Source: Nevskia soli DSM 19509 (GTDB lineage Bacteria > Pseudomonadota > Gammaproteobacteria > Nevskiales > Nevskiaceae). From it: DNA of 64,000 nt. Below the pieces are notes generated by a model. It had not been told where the DNA came from. It was given only the letters and a program-made list of their open reading frames with translations, and did no database searches. Position numbers and translations under genes: made by a program. Each line of letters starts with the position of its first letter. Position 1 is the stretch's first letter. Shown here one piece after another: positions 32,553 to 41,425 of the stretch. Location of the stretch: positions 1 to 64,000 of the forward strand of contig NZ_JONR01000030.1 in the NCBI RefSeq assembly GCF_000711955.1, in the 5' to 3' direction.

Positions 32553-35453
32553 CTACGGTAGACTGTGCATCGGCTTCCAGCCTTGCGGAACGCGCAACTC
32601 CGGCATCTGAAGTTTGAGCTTGATACCCGCGTTAGGCGCAGGCCGCAGTGCCGCGCATAAATCCAGCGCAGGGACGTCGCGATGCGCATAAAGCCCGGCG
32701 GGCTCAAATGCGACGCCAGCCACAAACACCTGTGCCAACATCTGGTGGAATTGCCGTACACCAGAGTGCTCCCGGCTGTCGCTGGCGACTGCCGTGACGT
32801 CCTGACGATCCTGCAAAATGTCATTGACGAAGGACGTCAGCATGCTGGCCGGGCCGACTTCGATGAATACACGGTAGCCATCGGAGTACAGCCGGCCAAT
32901 GGTTTCGGAGAACCGCACCGGGTATTCCCACTGCGCGGCGGCCACTTCGCCAATAGCCTCTTTCCTGTTCGGAAAAGGAGCAGCAGTGCAGGCGCTGTAA
33001 AGCTCCGTTTGCCCAGGTCCGAGTTCACAATCACCGAAATAACTGCGGAAGGCGTTCGCCAGTGGCGCGCATAGTGCCGTATGGTAGGTGCGCCCGGTCG
33101 AGAGATAGGTACAGATGGATCCTTCTCCCAGTAGCCATGACTTTAATGCGCGCGTGTCCTCCGGCGGCCCGAATAAAACAACCTGGTTGGCACAGTTATC
33201 CGCCACCAGCTTCAATGGGTTATTTTCGCCGTCGAGGCGCGACAAGAGTTCCTCACGGGTTTCCGGCCACATCGCATCGACCGTGAGGAGCGAGCCTTCT
33301 TCCGTGCCGGCGTCCACTTCGACCTTGTGCATCATGGCAGTCAACTCGCGCACCGACAGGATTTGCTCATCGCGGCTGCCAAATCGCCTTACGCCACTGG
33401 CAGCGATCGCAGAAAATTCACCCGCGCTATAGCCGAGCATCGCATCCGCTTTCAGATCAAGATCGTCGAGTAGCCGTTGAATTGCCATGCTCGCGATGAA
33501 GACGCTTTCTGTGCCGGCATCCGCGTCGTACAGCTTGGCTCCCGCAGTTCTGCGCTGGGGTTCGTCCAGTCCGGTCGGCACCGGAAACAAAAACGGTGCG
33601 CGCTCTGTTAATCCGCTGTCCAGAGCAGTGCGCTCCATCAGATCGAACCATTCGCGCACTTGCGGAAAATGCACGCAAAGGTCCGCGAGCATGTTTGTGT
33701 ACTGCGTGCCTTCCCCGGGGAAGAGAAAGCAAACTTTGCCGGGCGCGGGGCCGATGCCGTAGTAAATACAGGAGCGGATGCTGAACGGCTCTGCATTTCC
33801 ACCCCCCAAAATCTCGATGGCTTGAAATAGCTTCTTCGCCAGGTCCGCCGGCCCCTCTGCGAGGATGGCTAAGCGATGCTCGCCCTGGCTATAAGCACTG
33901 CCGGCTTTGGCGATTTCCGCCACGCTGGCAGATGCGGGGCTGCGCAATATGGCCAGTGCCGATTCGGCGAGCCGCGCCAGTGCTGTTGGGGACTCCGCTG
34001 CCAGGGTGATCAGTTCTGAAGGTTGCGGCGCGTGCAGCGTTGCTGGTCGCGCGCCGCTTGGCCCGGTGTATTCCTCCAGGATGACGTGGGCGTTTGCCCC
34101 GCCGAACCCGAAGGCATTGACGCCGGCGCGCCGGGGATGCACCTGGCCGTGAATCCAGGGGCGCGTCTGATTGTTGACGTAGAGCGGTTTGGCGGGATCG
34201 GCCGCCTCGGCGGTCGGCTCGTCGCACAGGGTGGGCGGCAATACCTTGTGATAAAGCGCCAGCGCTGTCTTGATCAGCGAGGCTGAGCCGGCGGCGGGCA
34301 GGCAGTGTCCAATCATCGATTTGACCGTGCCCACTGCGATCTGTGGTCCGGCACCGCGGGCGCCGAAGACAGCGTTCAGCAACTCGATCTCGGTGCGGTC
34401 CCCAACTTCGGTGCCGGTGCCGTGCGCTTCTATCAAGTCGACGGTCAGTGGGTCAACTCCGCTGCTATCGTAAGCGTGCCGCAGCGCCAGCATCTGACCC
34501 TCCAGTCGCGGCGCCAGCAATCCCTTCCCCTTTCCATCCGACGACAGGCCAATTCCCTTGATGACCGCATAAATTCGATTTCCCGCAGCTTCCGCATCGG
34601 CCAGGCGCTTCAGCACCAGCATGCCTACGCCCTCGCCGAGCAGGATGCCGTTGGCCCCTTTCTGGAATGGGCGGATTTTGTCGTGCGACAACGCCTGGAT
34701 CTGGCTGAACTGGATATAGAGCTGCGGCGGCGTATGCGACTGCACGCCGCCGGCAAGCATCAGGTCGCAACGTCCCGTGACCAGCTCGCGCACCGCGGCG
34801 TCGAGTGCGAACAAGGTCGAGGCGCAGGCGGCGTCGACAATGTAATTAGGCCCCATCAGGTTGAGACGGTTGGCGATCAGGCCGGCAATGACGTTGGGCG
34901 TGGTCGGGCCGACCATGTCGGCGTTGTAAGGGGGCAGTTGGCCGCGGAAGTGCTGGCGCAGTTCGGCCAGATCCGCCGCCGACAGGTCCGGCCGCAACGA
35001 CCGCGCTAGTTCCATTGCCTGGTCGAGAAACAGGCCGCGGCTCAATACGCAGGCCATCGCGCGGTTGCCGTAGGTGCCCCGGCCGATAACAACGCCGGCG
35101 CGCTCCGGGTCGAATGTCTGTTTGCCGACCAGATAGCCGGCGTCGATCAGCGCGTCGCGAGCGTACTTCAGCGCCATCAGGTGGTCCGGGTCGCCACCTT
35201 CGGCGATGCTGGGGAGGACGCCGAACTCCAACGGATTGACTTCGGCTAACCCGCGCAGGAAGCCGCCCTTGGTGGTGTAGGTACGGTCGTTGGCGGTGGT
35301 GTTGGGTTCGAAGTAGGGGCCGGCCCATTCCGGGCCCGCGTCGGCCACCGCATCAACCTTATTGAGCATGTTTTGCCAGAAGGCGCGCGCATCGCGCGCG
35401 CCTGCATAGCAGCCGGCTAGACCGACGATGGCGATGTCCAAGGGCTGCGTCAT
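32553..35453 (-). CDS. Ketosynthase-acyltransferase didomain protein (type I PKS / PUFA-synthase-like)
   Basis: 966 residues with two complete domains. The ketosynthase (residues about 5-465) has the active-site Cys210 in VDAACASTLFALD, His344 in EAHGTGTEVGD and His383 in KSMIGHCLPAAG. The acyltransferase (about 570-890) has FLFPGEGTQ and the nucleophile Ser676 in GYSAGEFSAIAASG. There is no acyl carrier protein, ketoreductase or dehydratase domain, which is unusual. The ketosynthase resembles the PfaA/PUFA-type. It could work with a separate carrier protein, the MaoC-like dehydratase and the thiolase encoded on the other arm of the locus. Product unknown. Confidence 0.88.
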   Translation of the reverse strand: MTQPLDIAIVGLAGCYAGARDARAFWQNMLNKVDAVADAGPEWAGPYFEPNTTANDRTYTTKGGFLRGLAEVNPLEFGVLPSIAEGGDPDHLMALKYARDALIDAGYLVGKQTFDPERAGVVIGRGTYGNRAMACVLSRGLFLDQAMELARSLRPDLSAADLAELRQHFRGQLPPYNADMVGPTTPNVIAGLIANRLNLMGPNYIVDAACASTLFALDAAVRELVTGRCDLMLAGGVQSHTPPQLYIQFSQIQALSHDKIRPFQKGANGILLGEGVGMLVLKRLADAEAAGNRIYAVIKGIGLSSDGKGKGLLAPRLEGQMLALRHAYDSSGVDPLTVDLIEAHGTGTEVGDRTEIELLNAVFGARGAGPQIAVGTVKSMIGHCLPAAGSASLIKTALALYHKVLPPTLCDEPTAEAADPAKPLYVNNQTRPWIHGQVHPRRAGVNAFGFGGANAHVILEEYTGPSGARPATLHAPQPSELITLAAESPTALARLAESALAILRSPASASVAEIAKAGSAYSQGEHRLAILAEGPADLAKKLFQAIEILGGGNAEPFSIRSCIYYGIGPAPGKVCFLFPGEGTQYTNMLADLCVHFPQVREWFDLMERTALDSGLTERAPFLFPVPTGLDEPQRRTAGAKLYDADAGTESVFIASMAIQRLLDDLDLKADAMLGYSAGEFSAIAASGVRRFGSRDEQILSVRELTAMMHKVEVDAGTEEGSLLTVDAMWPETREELLSRLDGENNPLKLVADNCANQVVLFGPPEDTRALKSWLLGEGSICTYLSTGRTYHTALCAPLANAFRSYFGDCELGPGQTELYSACTAAPFPNRKEAIGEVAAAQWEYPVRFSETIGRLYSDGYRVFIEVGPASMLTSFVNDILQDRQDVTAVASDSREHSGVRQFHQMLAQVFVAGVAFEPAGLYAHRDVPALDLCAALRPAPNAGIKLKLQMPELRVPQGWKPMHSLP

Positions 35454-35490
35454 GCGGATTGTGGACAGGCCGACCGCTTACGATCGAGAC

Positions 35491-35772
35491 TCAGTGATGC
35501 CGGGGGCCGCCAGTGCGACCGCCGCGAGCGTCGCGCGGTTGCTCCATATTCACGCGCAAGAAATTTCCGCGCAGTTCGCGGCCGTTGAGCGCGGCGATCG
35601 CAGCTCGCGCTTCGTGGCCTTCCATTTCTATGAAACCGAAGCCACGGCATTTTCCGGAAAAAACATCGTGGGCCAGCTTGATCGAGCGCACCCGGCCGTG
35701 GGTGCAGAATAATTCGGTCAACTCCTTCTCAGTCGTGTCGGACGGAAGGTTGCCGGCGTAGATTTTCAACAT
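35491..35772 (-). CDS. RRM-type RNA-binding protein
   Basis: 93 residues, a single RNA recognition motif. RNP2 is KIYAGNL at the start and RNP1 is KCRGFGFIEM; a short RG-rich tail (DARGGRTGG) follows. Such small RRM proteins occur in cyanobacteria and many proteobacteria and bind single-stranded RNA. It is 37 bases upstream of the ketosynthase-acyltransferase gene on the same strand. Confidence 0.92.
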   Translation of the reverse strand: MLKIYAGNLPSDTTEKELTELFCTHGRVRSIKLAHDVFSGKCRGFGFIEMEGHEARAAIAALNGRELRGNFLRVNMEQPRDARGGRTGGPRHH

Positions 35773-35926
35773 ATTGCTGCTCCTAGTGAATTCTTGCGGG
35801 CACTGTATGTGCTTCGGCCGCCCGTGGTTGCGGCGTCATTCTCGCGCCATGGGTTTTGATCCCGTGTCGGCGACTTTCCGAGGGCTGCCACAAACCCGAA
35901 TCGAGCAGTCGGCAATCGCGCAACTC

Positions 35927-36178
35927 TCAGCGCCCGGCTACCCGCTTGAGCGGCTTATCTTTCGGCGGTGCTTCCAGGTGCGTGCCCCGCAGCGTCTCTT
36001 CCACCGTGTCGCCTGGTTTCCAAGCATGGCCCAGCGTCTCTTCGATGTACTCGCGAATCATGCGGCGCACGACCTGCGACGGCGTTGAATCTTCGCGTGC
36101 GCACAGGTATTCGAACACAGCCTTCTTTCTCGGATCGATCAGAAGCGTCAGCCGCCCGGTGCGTTCTTCTATGGTCAT
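35927..36178 (-). CDS. Ribbon-helix-helix (CopG-like) DNA-binding protein
   Basis: 83 residues. The ribbon strand is TGRLTLLIDPRKKAVFEYL and the helices are STPSQVVRRMIREYIEETL, typical of CopG/MetJ-like folds, followed by a basic tail. It is the first gene on the minus strand next to the AT-rich gap in front of the hydrogenase-like operon, so it may control both arms by binding the palindrome at 36221-36252. There is no toxin gene beside it. Confidence 0.8.
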   Translation of the reverse strand: MTIEERTGRLTLLIDPRKKAVFEYLCAREDSTPSQVVRRMIREYIEETLGHAWKPGDTVEETLRGTHLEAPPKDKPLKRVAGR

Positions 36179-36220
36179 TTGGCAATTACTCGTTTCTGGT
36201 CAATGACACGGTTATGCTAA

Positions 36221-36252
36221 TTACATTAACATATATTAGTATATAGATGTAA
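36221..36252. promoter_or_regulatory. AT-rich palindromic operator candidate between the divergent arms
   Basis: TTACAT (36221-36226) and ATGTAA (36247-36252) enclose an AT-only-like core with ATATATTAGTATAT. It lies 43 bases before the RHH gene start and 76 bases before the first hydrogenase-like gene, the only long AT-rich gap in this part of the window. Likely promoters and regulator sites for both directions. Confidence 0.5.
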
Positions 36253-36327
36253 ACTTGGTGCTCAGACCATGATGATGCCTGGGATCGCTTTTGAATCTTC
36301 GAATGCCAATGCGAACGGGCAGGTGCC

Positions 36328-38331
36328 GTGTTTGAGTCGGTCAATCTCCTAACAGGCGCGCTCGCGGTCGCCCATGGCTGGATTGCCGTCGGCGTATTCG
36401 GACTGCTGCGTCCCAATAGTGTTCGCTTTGTCGGCAGATTCCTGTTTCCCCTGGGAGCATTGGGTGGAATCGTTCTGGCGGTGATTGCCTTGCTGGCGAT
36501 CCAGGGGCCAATAGAGAGTGTGGTGCTGCCGCTGGGTCTTCCCGACCTGCCGCTCCACGCGCGGCTGGACCCGCTCTCAGCCTTTTTTCTGTTTCTGCTC
36601 GGTTCCGCGTCTGCCGGCATCTCGATTTTCGGTGCGGGTTATTTCCGGGAAGGTGAGGGCACCGCACCGGGCCTGTTATGCCTGCAATTCCACGTATTCC
36701 TGGGCAGCATGGCCCTGGTGTTGATGGCCGATGACGCCTATGGCTTCATGGTGTCCTGGGAAACGATGGCACTGTCGTCCTACTTCCTGGTCACCACCCA
36801 GCACCGGATTCCCGAGATCCGTCGCGCCGGATTCCTCTATCTACTGCTGGCCCACCTCGGCGCGATTTCCATTCTCCTGTGTTTCGGCGTTTTGCAGGGG
36901 GGGAGTTGGCAGTTCACCTTCGACGCGATGCGACAGGCGCAGTTGTCCCCGGCCTGGGCCAGCGTCGCCTTCGGATTGGCGGTTGTGGGTTTCGGTGCCA
37001 AGGCGGGTTTGGTGCCCTTGCATGTCTGGCTTCCGGAAGCGCATCCGGCAGCACCATCCCCGGTGTCGGCGCTGATGTCCGGGGTGATGCTGAAGACGGC
37101 GATCTACGGCGTGCTGCGCGTCAGCCTCGATCTGCTGCACCAGCCCTTGTGGTGGTGGGGCGCGGCCGTGCTGGCGTTGGGTTTGTTCACCGCCCTGTAC
37201 GGCGTGGTGTTCGCCGCGGTACAGACCGACATGAAGCGGTTGCTGGCCTATTCCTCTATCGAAAACATCGGCATCATTTTCGCCGGTATTGGCCTGACCC
37301 TGCTGTTCCACGCCTTCGACATGCAGGCATTGGCAGGGCTGTCCTTGGCCGCCACGCTGTATCACTGCCTCAACCACGCCTTTTTCAAGAGCCTGCTGTT
37401 CCTCGCCACCGGGTCGGTGTTGCACGCTACCCATGAGCGCAGCCTCGGTAAGCTGGGCGGTCTGATGCATCGCATGCCCTGGGTCGCCTGGCTGGCGCTG
37501 ATCGGCACGCTGGCCATCGCCGGCCTGCCGCCGCTCAATGGTTTCGTCTCCGAGTGGCTGTTGTTGCAATCCTTCCTGTTCACGCCCGAAATCCCGCAAC
37601 CCTTCGCCAACATGCTGGTGCCGCTCGGTGCTGCGGCGCTGGCCTTGACGGCGGCGCTGGCCGCCTACGTCATGGTCAAGTTCTACGGCGTGATCTTCCT
37701 CGGCCGGATGCGCGAACCGCAGCTCGCCCAGGCACAGGACTGCGGCTGGCTGGAGCGCCTGGGCCTGCTGTGGCTGGCCGCGGGTTGCATCGTATTGGGA
37801 CTGGTGCCGAGCTTCGTTTTGCGCCAACTGGGCCACGTCGATGCGTTCCTGCTCGGCGCCGCCGGGGAGGCGCATGCCGATGGCATCTGGCTGCTGGCTC
37901 CGATCTCGTCGCACCGGGCGTCTTATGTGCCCATCGTATTCCTGCTTGGTGCGTCGGTGGTGGTGACACTTTCTGTCTGGATCACCAAGGGCATCTATCA
38001 CGGCCACATCCGTCGCAGCGCGGCTTGGGACTGCGGCTATCCTTTGCAGACACCGCGCATGCAGGATACGGCCGAGGGTTTCGGCTACCCGGTACGGCAC
38101 ATCTTCGAGCCGTTCTTCCGCATGCAGCGCAAACTGCCGTCGCCGTTCGACACCGCTCCGCGCTACCGGGTGATTGTCGAGGACTGGACCTGGTTCGGGC
38201 TGTACCTGCCGGTTGCGCGAACTGTGCTGAAAACCGCCAACCTGATCGGCCGCTTGCAGCAGGGGCGTATCTCTGTCTACCTGCTCTACAGTTTCCTGAC
38301 CCTGGTCACGCTACTGGTGATCGTGCTGTGA
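36328..38331 (+). CDS. hyfB: Hydrogenase-4-like subunit B, antiporter-like proton-conducting protein
   Basis: 667 residues with about 16 membrane segments. The NuoL/M/N (Mrp antiporter) core is clear: HVWLPEAHPAAPSPVSALMSG, KTAIYGVLR, LLAYSSIENIGIIFAGIG and LNHAFFKSLLFLATGSV, including lysines of the ion pathway. It is longer at the C-terminus, as in HyfB/HycC. GTG start after CAGGTGCC. It is the first gene of a 14-gene co-directional run and overlaps the next gene by four bases. Role: ion translocation driven by the redox part of the complex. Confidence 0.92.
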   Translation: MFESVNLLTGALAVAHGWIAVGVFGLLRPNSVRFVGRFLFPLGALGGIVLAVIALLAIQGPIESVVLPLGLPDLPLHARLDPLSAFFLFLLGSASAGISIFGAGYFREGEGTAPGLLCLQFHVFLGSMALVLMADDAYGFMVSWETMALSSYFLVTTQHRIPEIRRAGFLYLLLAHLGAISILLCFGVLQGGSWQFTFDAMRQAQLSPAWASVAFGLAVVGFGAKAGLVPLHVWLPEAHPAAPSPVSALMSGVMLKTAIYGVLRVSLDLLHQPLWWWGAAVLALGLFTALYGVVFAAVQTDMKRLLAYSSIENIGIIFAGIGLTLLFHAFDMQALAGLSLAATLYHCLNHAFFKSLLFLATGSVLHATHERSLGKLGGLMHRMPWVAWLALIGTLAIAGLPPLNGFVSEWLLLQSFLFTPEIPQPFANMLVPLGAAALALTAALAAYVMVKFYGVIFLGRMREPQLAQAQDCGWLERLGLLWLAAGCIVLGLVPSFVLRQLGHVDAFLLGAAGEAHADGIWLLAPISSHRASYVPIVFLLGASVVVTLSVWITKGIYHGHIRRSAAWDCGYPLQTPRMQDTAEGFGYPVRHIFEPFFRMQRKLPSPFDTAPRYRVIVEDWTWFGLYLPVARTVLKTANLIGRLQQGRISVYLLYSFLTLVTLLVIVL

Positions 38332-39278
38332 GCCTGACCGGCATCCTCACCCAGTTGCTGGGAGTGGCCGTGGCGGTAGTGCTGGCGCCGCTGTTCCTGG
38401 GCTGGGTCAACCAGTGCCGGGCCTGGCTTTCTAACCGCTCCGCCCCGCCGCTGACGCAGCCCTACCGTTTGATCCGCAAGCTGCTGCATAAGGACGCGGT
38501 CATCGCGGATAGCGCTTCGCCGCTGTTTCGGGTGGTGCCGTACATCCTGTTCGGTGCGATGGTCACCGCAGCGGCAATCATCCCATCGCTCGGTACCAAC
38601 CTGCCGTTCGCAGTCGCTGCCGACGCCATTGCCCTGGTCGGGCTGTTCGCGACAGCGCGCGTCTTCATCTCGCTCGCGGCCATGGACATCGGTACCGCCT
38701 TCGGCAGTATGGGTGCGCGGCGCGAGATGATGGTCGGCTTCCTCGCCGAGCCGGCGTTGCTGATGGTGGTGTTCACCGCCTCTCTGATCTGCGGTAGCAC
38801 CGCTCTCCCCACCATTGCCGACACGCTCGCCGGCCGCTCGCTTGCAATCTACCCTAGCCTGGCCTTCGCTGGCGTCGCATTCCTGATGGTGCTGCTGGCG
38901 GAAAATGCTCGCATCCCGATCGACAACCCGTCGACCCACCTCGAACTCACCATGATCCACGAGGCCATGGTGTTGGAATATTCGGCGCGCCACCTGGCGC
39001 TGATCGAATGGACATCCGCCCTCAAGTTGTTCAACTACGTCTGCATCGGCTTCGCCCTGTTCCTGCCGTGGGGTCTGGCGCGTGGCGAGGAGAATCCACT
39101 CGCCCTTCTGTGGGCACTGCCGCTGCTGGTGCTCAAGCTGCTGCTTGCCGGTGCCGGGCTGGCATTGATCGAAACGGTCAGCGCCAAGCTGCGGATCTTC
39201 CGCGCACCGGAGTTTCTCGCCATGGCCTTCATGTTGGCCGTGCTGGGGCTGCTGGTCCGTTTGCTGCTGGGGAGCTAG
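38328..39278 (+). CDS. hyfC: Hydrogenase-4-like subunit C (NuoH-like)
   Basis: 316 residues, eight membrane segments, NuoH/HyfC family. The conserved cytoplasmic loops are visible: QPYRLIRKLLHKDAV, SMGARREMMVGFLAEP and the acidic ENARIPIDNPSTHLELTMIHEAMVLEY, which connects the redox module to the membrane ion path. It starts at a GTG that overlaps the hyfB stop (GTGA). Confidence 0.92.
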   Translation: MSLTGILTQLLGVAVAVVLAPLFLGWVNQCRAWLSNRSAPPLTQPYRLIRKLLHKDAVIADSASPLFRVVPYILFGAMVTAAAIIPSLGTNLPFAVAADAIALVGLFATARVFISLAAMDIGTAFGSMGARREMMVGFLAEPALLMVVFTASLICGSTALPTIADTLAGRSLAIYPSLAFAGVAFLMVLLAENARIPIDNPSTHLELTMIHEAMVLEYSARHLALIEWTSALKLFNYVCIGFALFLPWGLARGEENPLALLWALPLLVLKLLLAGAGLALIETVSAKLRIFRAPEFLAMAFMLAVLGLLVRLLLGS

Positions 39279-39282
39279 GAAC

Positions 39283-39966
39283 ATGCCAACGGACTCCGGC
39301 GTGGTAAACCTGCCGCTATCGGCCCAGCTGATCCACCTGGCCGCAGCCGTACTGCTGCTGCTGTCCTTCGCCATGCTGTCGCAGCGGCGGCTCCTGTCCC
39401 TCGTCAACCTGTTCGCCGGCCAGGGTGCGGCCCTGGTCGGTTCGACCGTGGTGGTGGCCTACAGCACCGGACAGCACCACCTGTATTACTCGGCGGCGCT
39501 GACGTTGGTGCTCAAAATGCTGGTGTTGCCCTACGTCTTGCACCGTCTGATCCGCCGGCTGAACCTGCAATCGGACACGGAAACCCTGGTCAACATCCCC
39601 ACCACCATGCTGATCGGACTGGTCGTGGTGATCTTCGCCTTCGGACTGGCGCAGCCGCTATCCGAGCTGTCGAGCACGGTCACGCGCAGCACGTTGGGCA
39701 TTGCCATAGCGGTGGTGATGCTGTCCTTCCTGATGATGATCACCCGGCACAAAGCCATCTCCCAGGTGATCGGCTTCCTGGCGATGGAGAATGGCCTGTT
39801 CTTCGCCGCTACCAGCGCAACCTATGGCATGCCGATGGTGGTGGAGCTGGGCATCGCTCTGGACGTGCTGGTAGGCGTGTTCATCTTCGGCATTTTCTTC
39901 TTCCATATCCGGGATCAGTTCGAGAGCCTCGACCTGCATCTGATGGAATCACTCAAGGAGGAATGA
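39283..39966 (+). CDS. hyfE: Hydrogenase-4-like subunit E (NuoK-like)
   Basis: 227 residues with seven hydrophobic segments. HyfE-family features: LLSLVNLFAGQGAALVGSTVV, HRLIRRLN and GFLAMENGLFFAATSATYGMPMVVELGIALDVLVG, with the membrane glutamates of NuoK-like proteins. Four bases separate it from hyfC and one from hyfF. Confidence 0.92.
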   Translation: MPTDSGVVNLPLSAQLIHLAAAVLLLLSFAMLSQRRLLSLVNLFAGQGAALVGSTVVVAYSTGQHHLYYSAALTLVLKMLVLPYVLHRLIRRLNLQSDTETLVNIPTTMLIGLVVVIFAFGLAQPLSELSSTVTRSTLGIAIAVVMLSFLMMITRHKAISQVIGFLAMENGLFFAATSATYGMPMVVELGIALDVLVGVFIFGIFFFHIRDQFESLDLHLMESLKEE

Positions 39967-39967
39967 A

Positions 39968-41419
39968 TTGGAGCTGCTGATTCTCCTCGGACTACCATTG
40001 TTCGGCGCCGCGCTGATGGCGCTGGTGGGCGAGCGCCGCTGGGCACCCGAAGTCAATGTCCTGGTCAGCCTTGCGACCTTCGTTGCCGGCTGCGCGCTCA
40101 CCGCCCGGGTCATCGCAGACGGACCGATGCTGGTGTGGAACGAGCAGTTCTTCGTCGACCCCTTCAACGTCTTCCTGGTGGCGCTCACGGCTTTCATCAG
40201 CCTCACCACTTCGCTGTTCTCGCGCACTTACATGCGTATCGAGGAACACCACGGCAAGCTCAGCCAGCGCCGTTTGCGGCTCTACCACAGCATGTTCCAG
40301 TTGTTCATGTTCACTATGTTGCTGGCGCTGCTCACCAACAACATGGGCATCCTGTGGGTGGCGATGGAGGCGGCAACGCTGTCGACGGTACTGCTGGTGT
40401 CGCTGTACCGCACCAAGGCCAGCCTGGAGGCGGCCTGGAAGTATTTCATCCTGTGCGGCGTAGGCATCGCACAGGCGCTGTTCGGCACCATCCTGCTGTA
40501 CTTCGCCGCCGAGAAGGTGCTTGGTGGTGACGGCATGAGTGCGCTCCTGTGGACTCACCTGAACGCCGTCAAGGGCCAGCTCGAAGTATCGGTGCTGTCG
40601 ATTTCCTTCGTCTTCCTGCTGGTCGGCTACGGCACCAAGGTCGGATTGGCGCCACTGCACAACTGGCTACCCGACGCCCATGCGGAAGGCCCCACGCCGG
40701 TGTCGGCGGTGCTGTCCGGCCTGCTGCTCAACGTCGCCCTGTATGCCGTGATCCGCTGCAAGATCCTGGTGGAGGGTTCGATCCGTTCCAAGCTGCCGGG
40801 CCACATGCTGATGGCTTTCGGCCTAACTTCGGTTGTTGTCGCCGCGTTCCTGCTGTGGCGGCAGAAGGACGTCAAACGCCTGTTCGCCTACTCTTCGATT
40901 GAGCACATGGGCATCATCACCTTCGCCTTCGGCATGGGTGGTCCGGTTGCGAATTTTGCAGCACTGCTGCACATGACGGTGCACTCGCTGACCAAGAGCG
41001 CCATCTTCTTCGCTGTCGGCCACGCTTCGCAGAAGACCGGCACCCAGCTCATCGAAAGGATTCGCGGCCTGCTGGTCCTGTCGCCTACCGTCGGCTGGGG
41101 ACTGATGCTCGGTGCGCTCGCCATTCTCGGCATGCCGCCATTCGGCGTGTTCGCCAGTGAGTTCCTGATCCTGACTACGGCGATGCGGGACCATCCCTGG
41201 GCAACGCCAGTTCTGCTGCTGGCGCTGGGTGTCGCCTTCGGCGCGATCTTCAGCCGGGTGCAGCCCATGGTCTTTGGCGAGCCCAGCGGCCAGCCGTTGC
41301 CGCATTCGCCGTCGCTGGTCCCGGTGTTCGCCCACCTCGCATTGGTGTTGATGCTGGGTCTGTGGATACCGCCATTCCTGGCGCAGTGGTACCGCCTCGC
41401 CGCGGCACTGATCGGATAG
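39968..41419 (+). CDS. hyfF: Hydrogenase-4-like subunit F, antiporter-like
   Basis: 483 residues, about 14 membrane segments, NuoN/NuoM-like. Motifs: NNMGILWVAMEAATLSTVLL, WKYFILCGVGIAQALFGT, HNWLPDAHAEGPTPVSAVLSG, LFAYSSIEHMGIITFAFG and HSLTKSAIFFAVGH. It starts at a TTG two bases after the hyfE stop, with AAGGAGGAATG before it as a strong ribosome-binding site. This is the second ion-translocating subunit of the complex. Confidence 0.92.
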   Translation: MELLILLGLPLFGAALMALVGERRWAPEVNVLVSLATFVAGCALTARVIADGPMLVWNEQFFVDPFNVFLVALTAFISLTTSLFSRTYMRIEEHHGKLSQRRLRLYHSMFQLFMFTMLLALLTNNMGILWVAMEAATLSTVLLVSLYRTKASLEAAWKYFILCGVGIAQALFGTILLYFAAEKVLGGDGMSALLWTHLNAVKGQLEVSVLSISFVFLLVGYGTKVGLAPLHNWLPDAHAEGPTPVSAVLSGLLLNVALYAVIRCKILVEGSIRSKLPGHMLMAFGLTSVVVAAFLLWRQKDVKRLFAYSSIEHMGIITFAFGMGGPVANFAALLHMTVHSLTKSAIFFAVGHASQKTGTQLIERIRGLLVLSPTVGWGLMLGALAILGMPPFGVFASEFLILTTAMRDHPWATPVLLLALGVAFGAIFSRVQPMVFGEPSGQPLPHSPSLVPVFAHLALVLMLGLWIPPFLAQWYRLAAALIG

Positions 41420-41425
41420 TCCGCC

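Noticed and set aside
32530..32610. AAAGGAGAT-ATG followed by a 23-codon frame on the plus strand
   Set aside because: Good-looking ribosome-binding site, but the frame is antisense to the 3' end of the ketosynthase gene, is short, and has no support.
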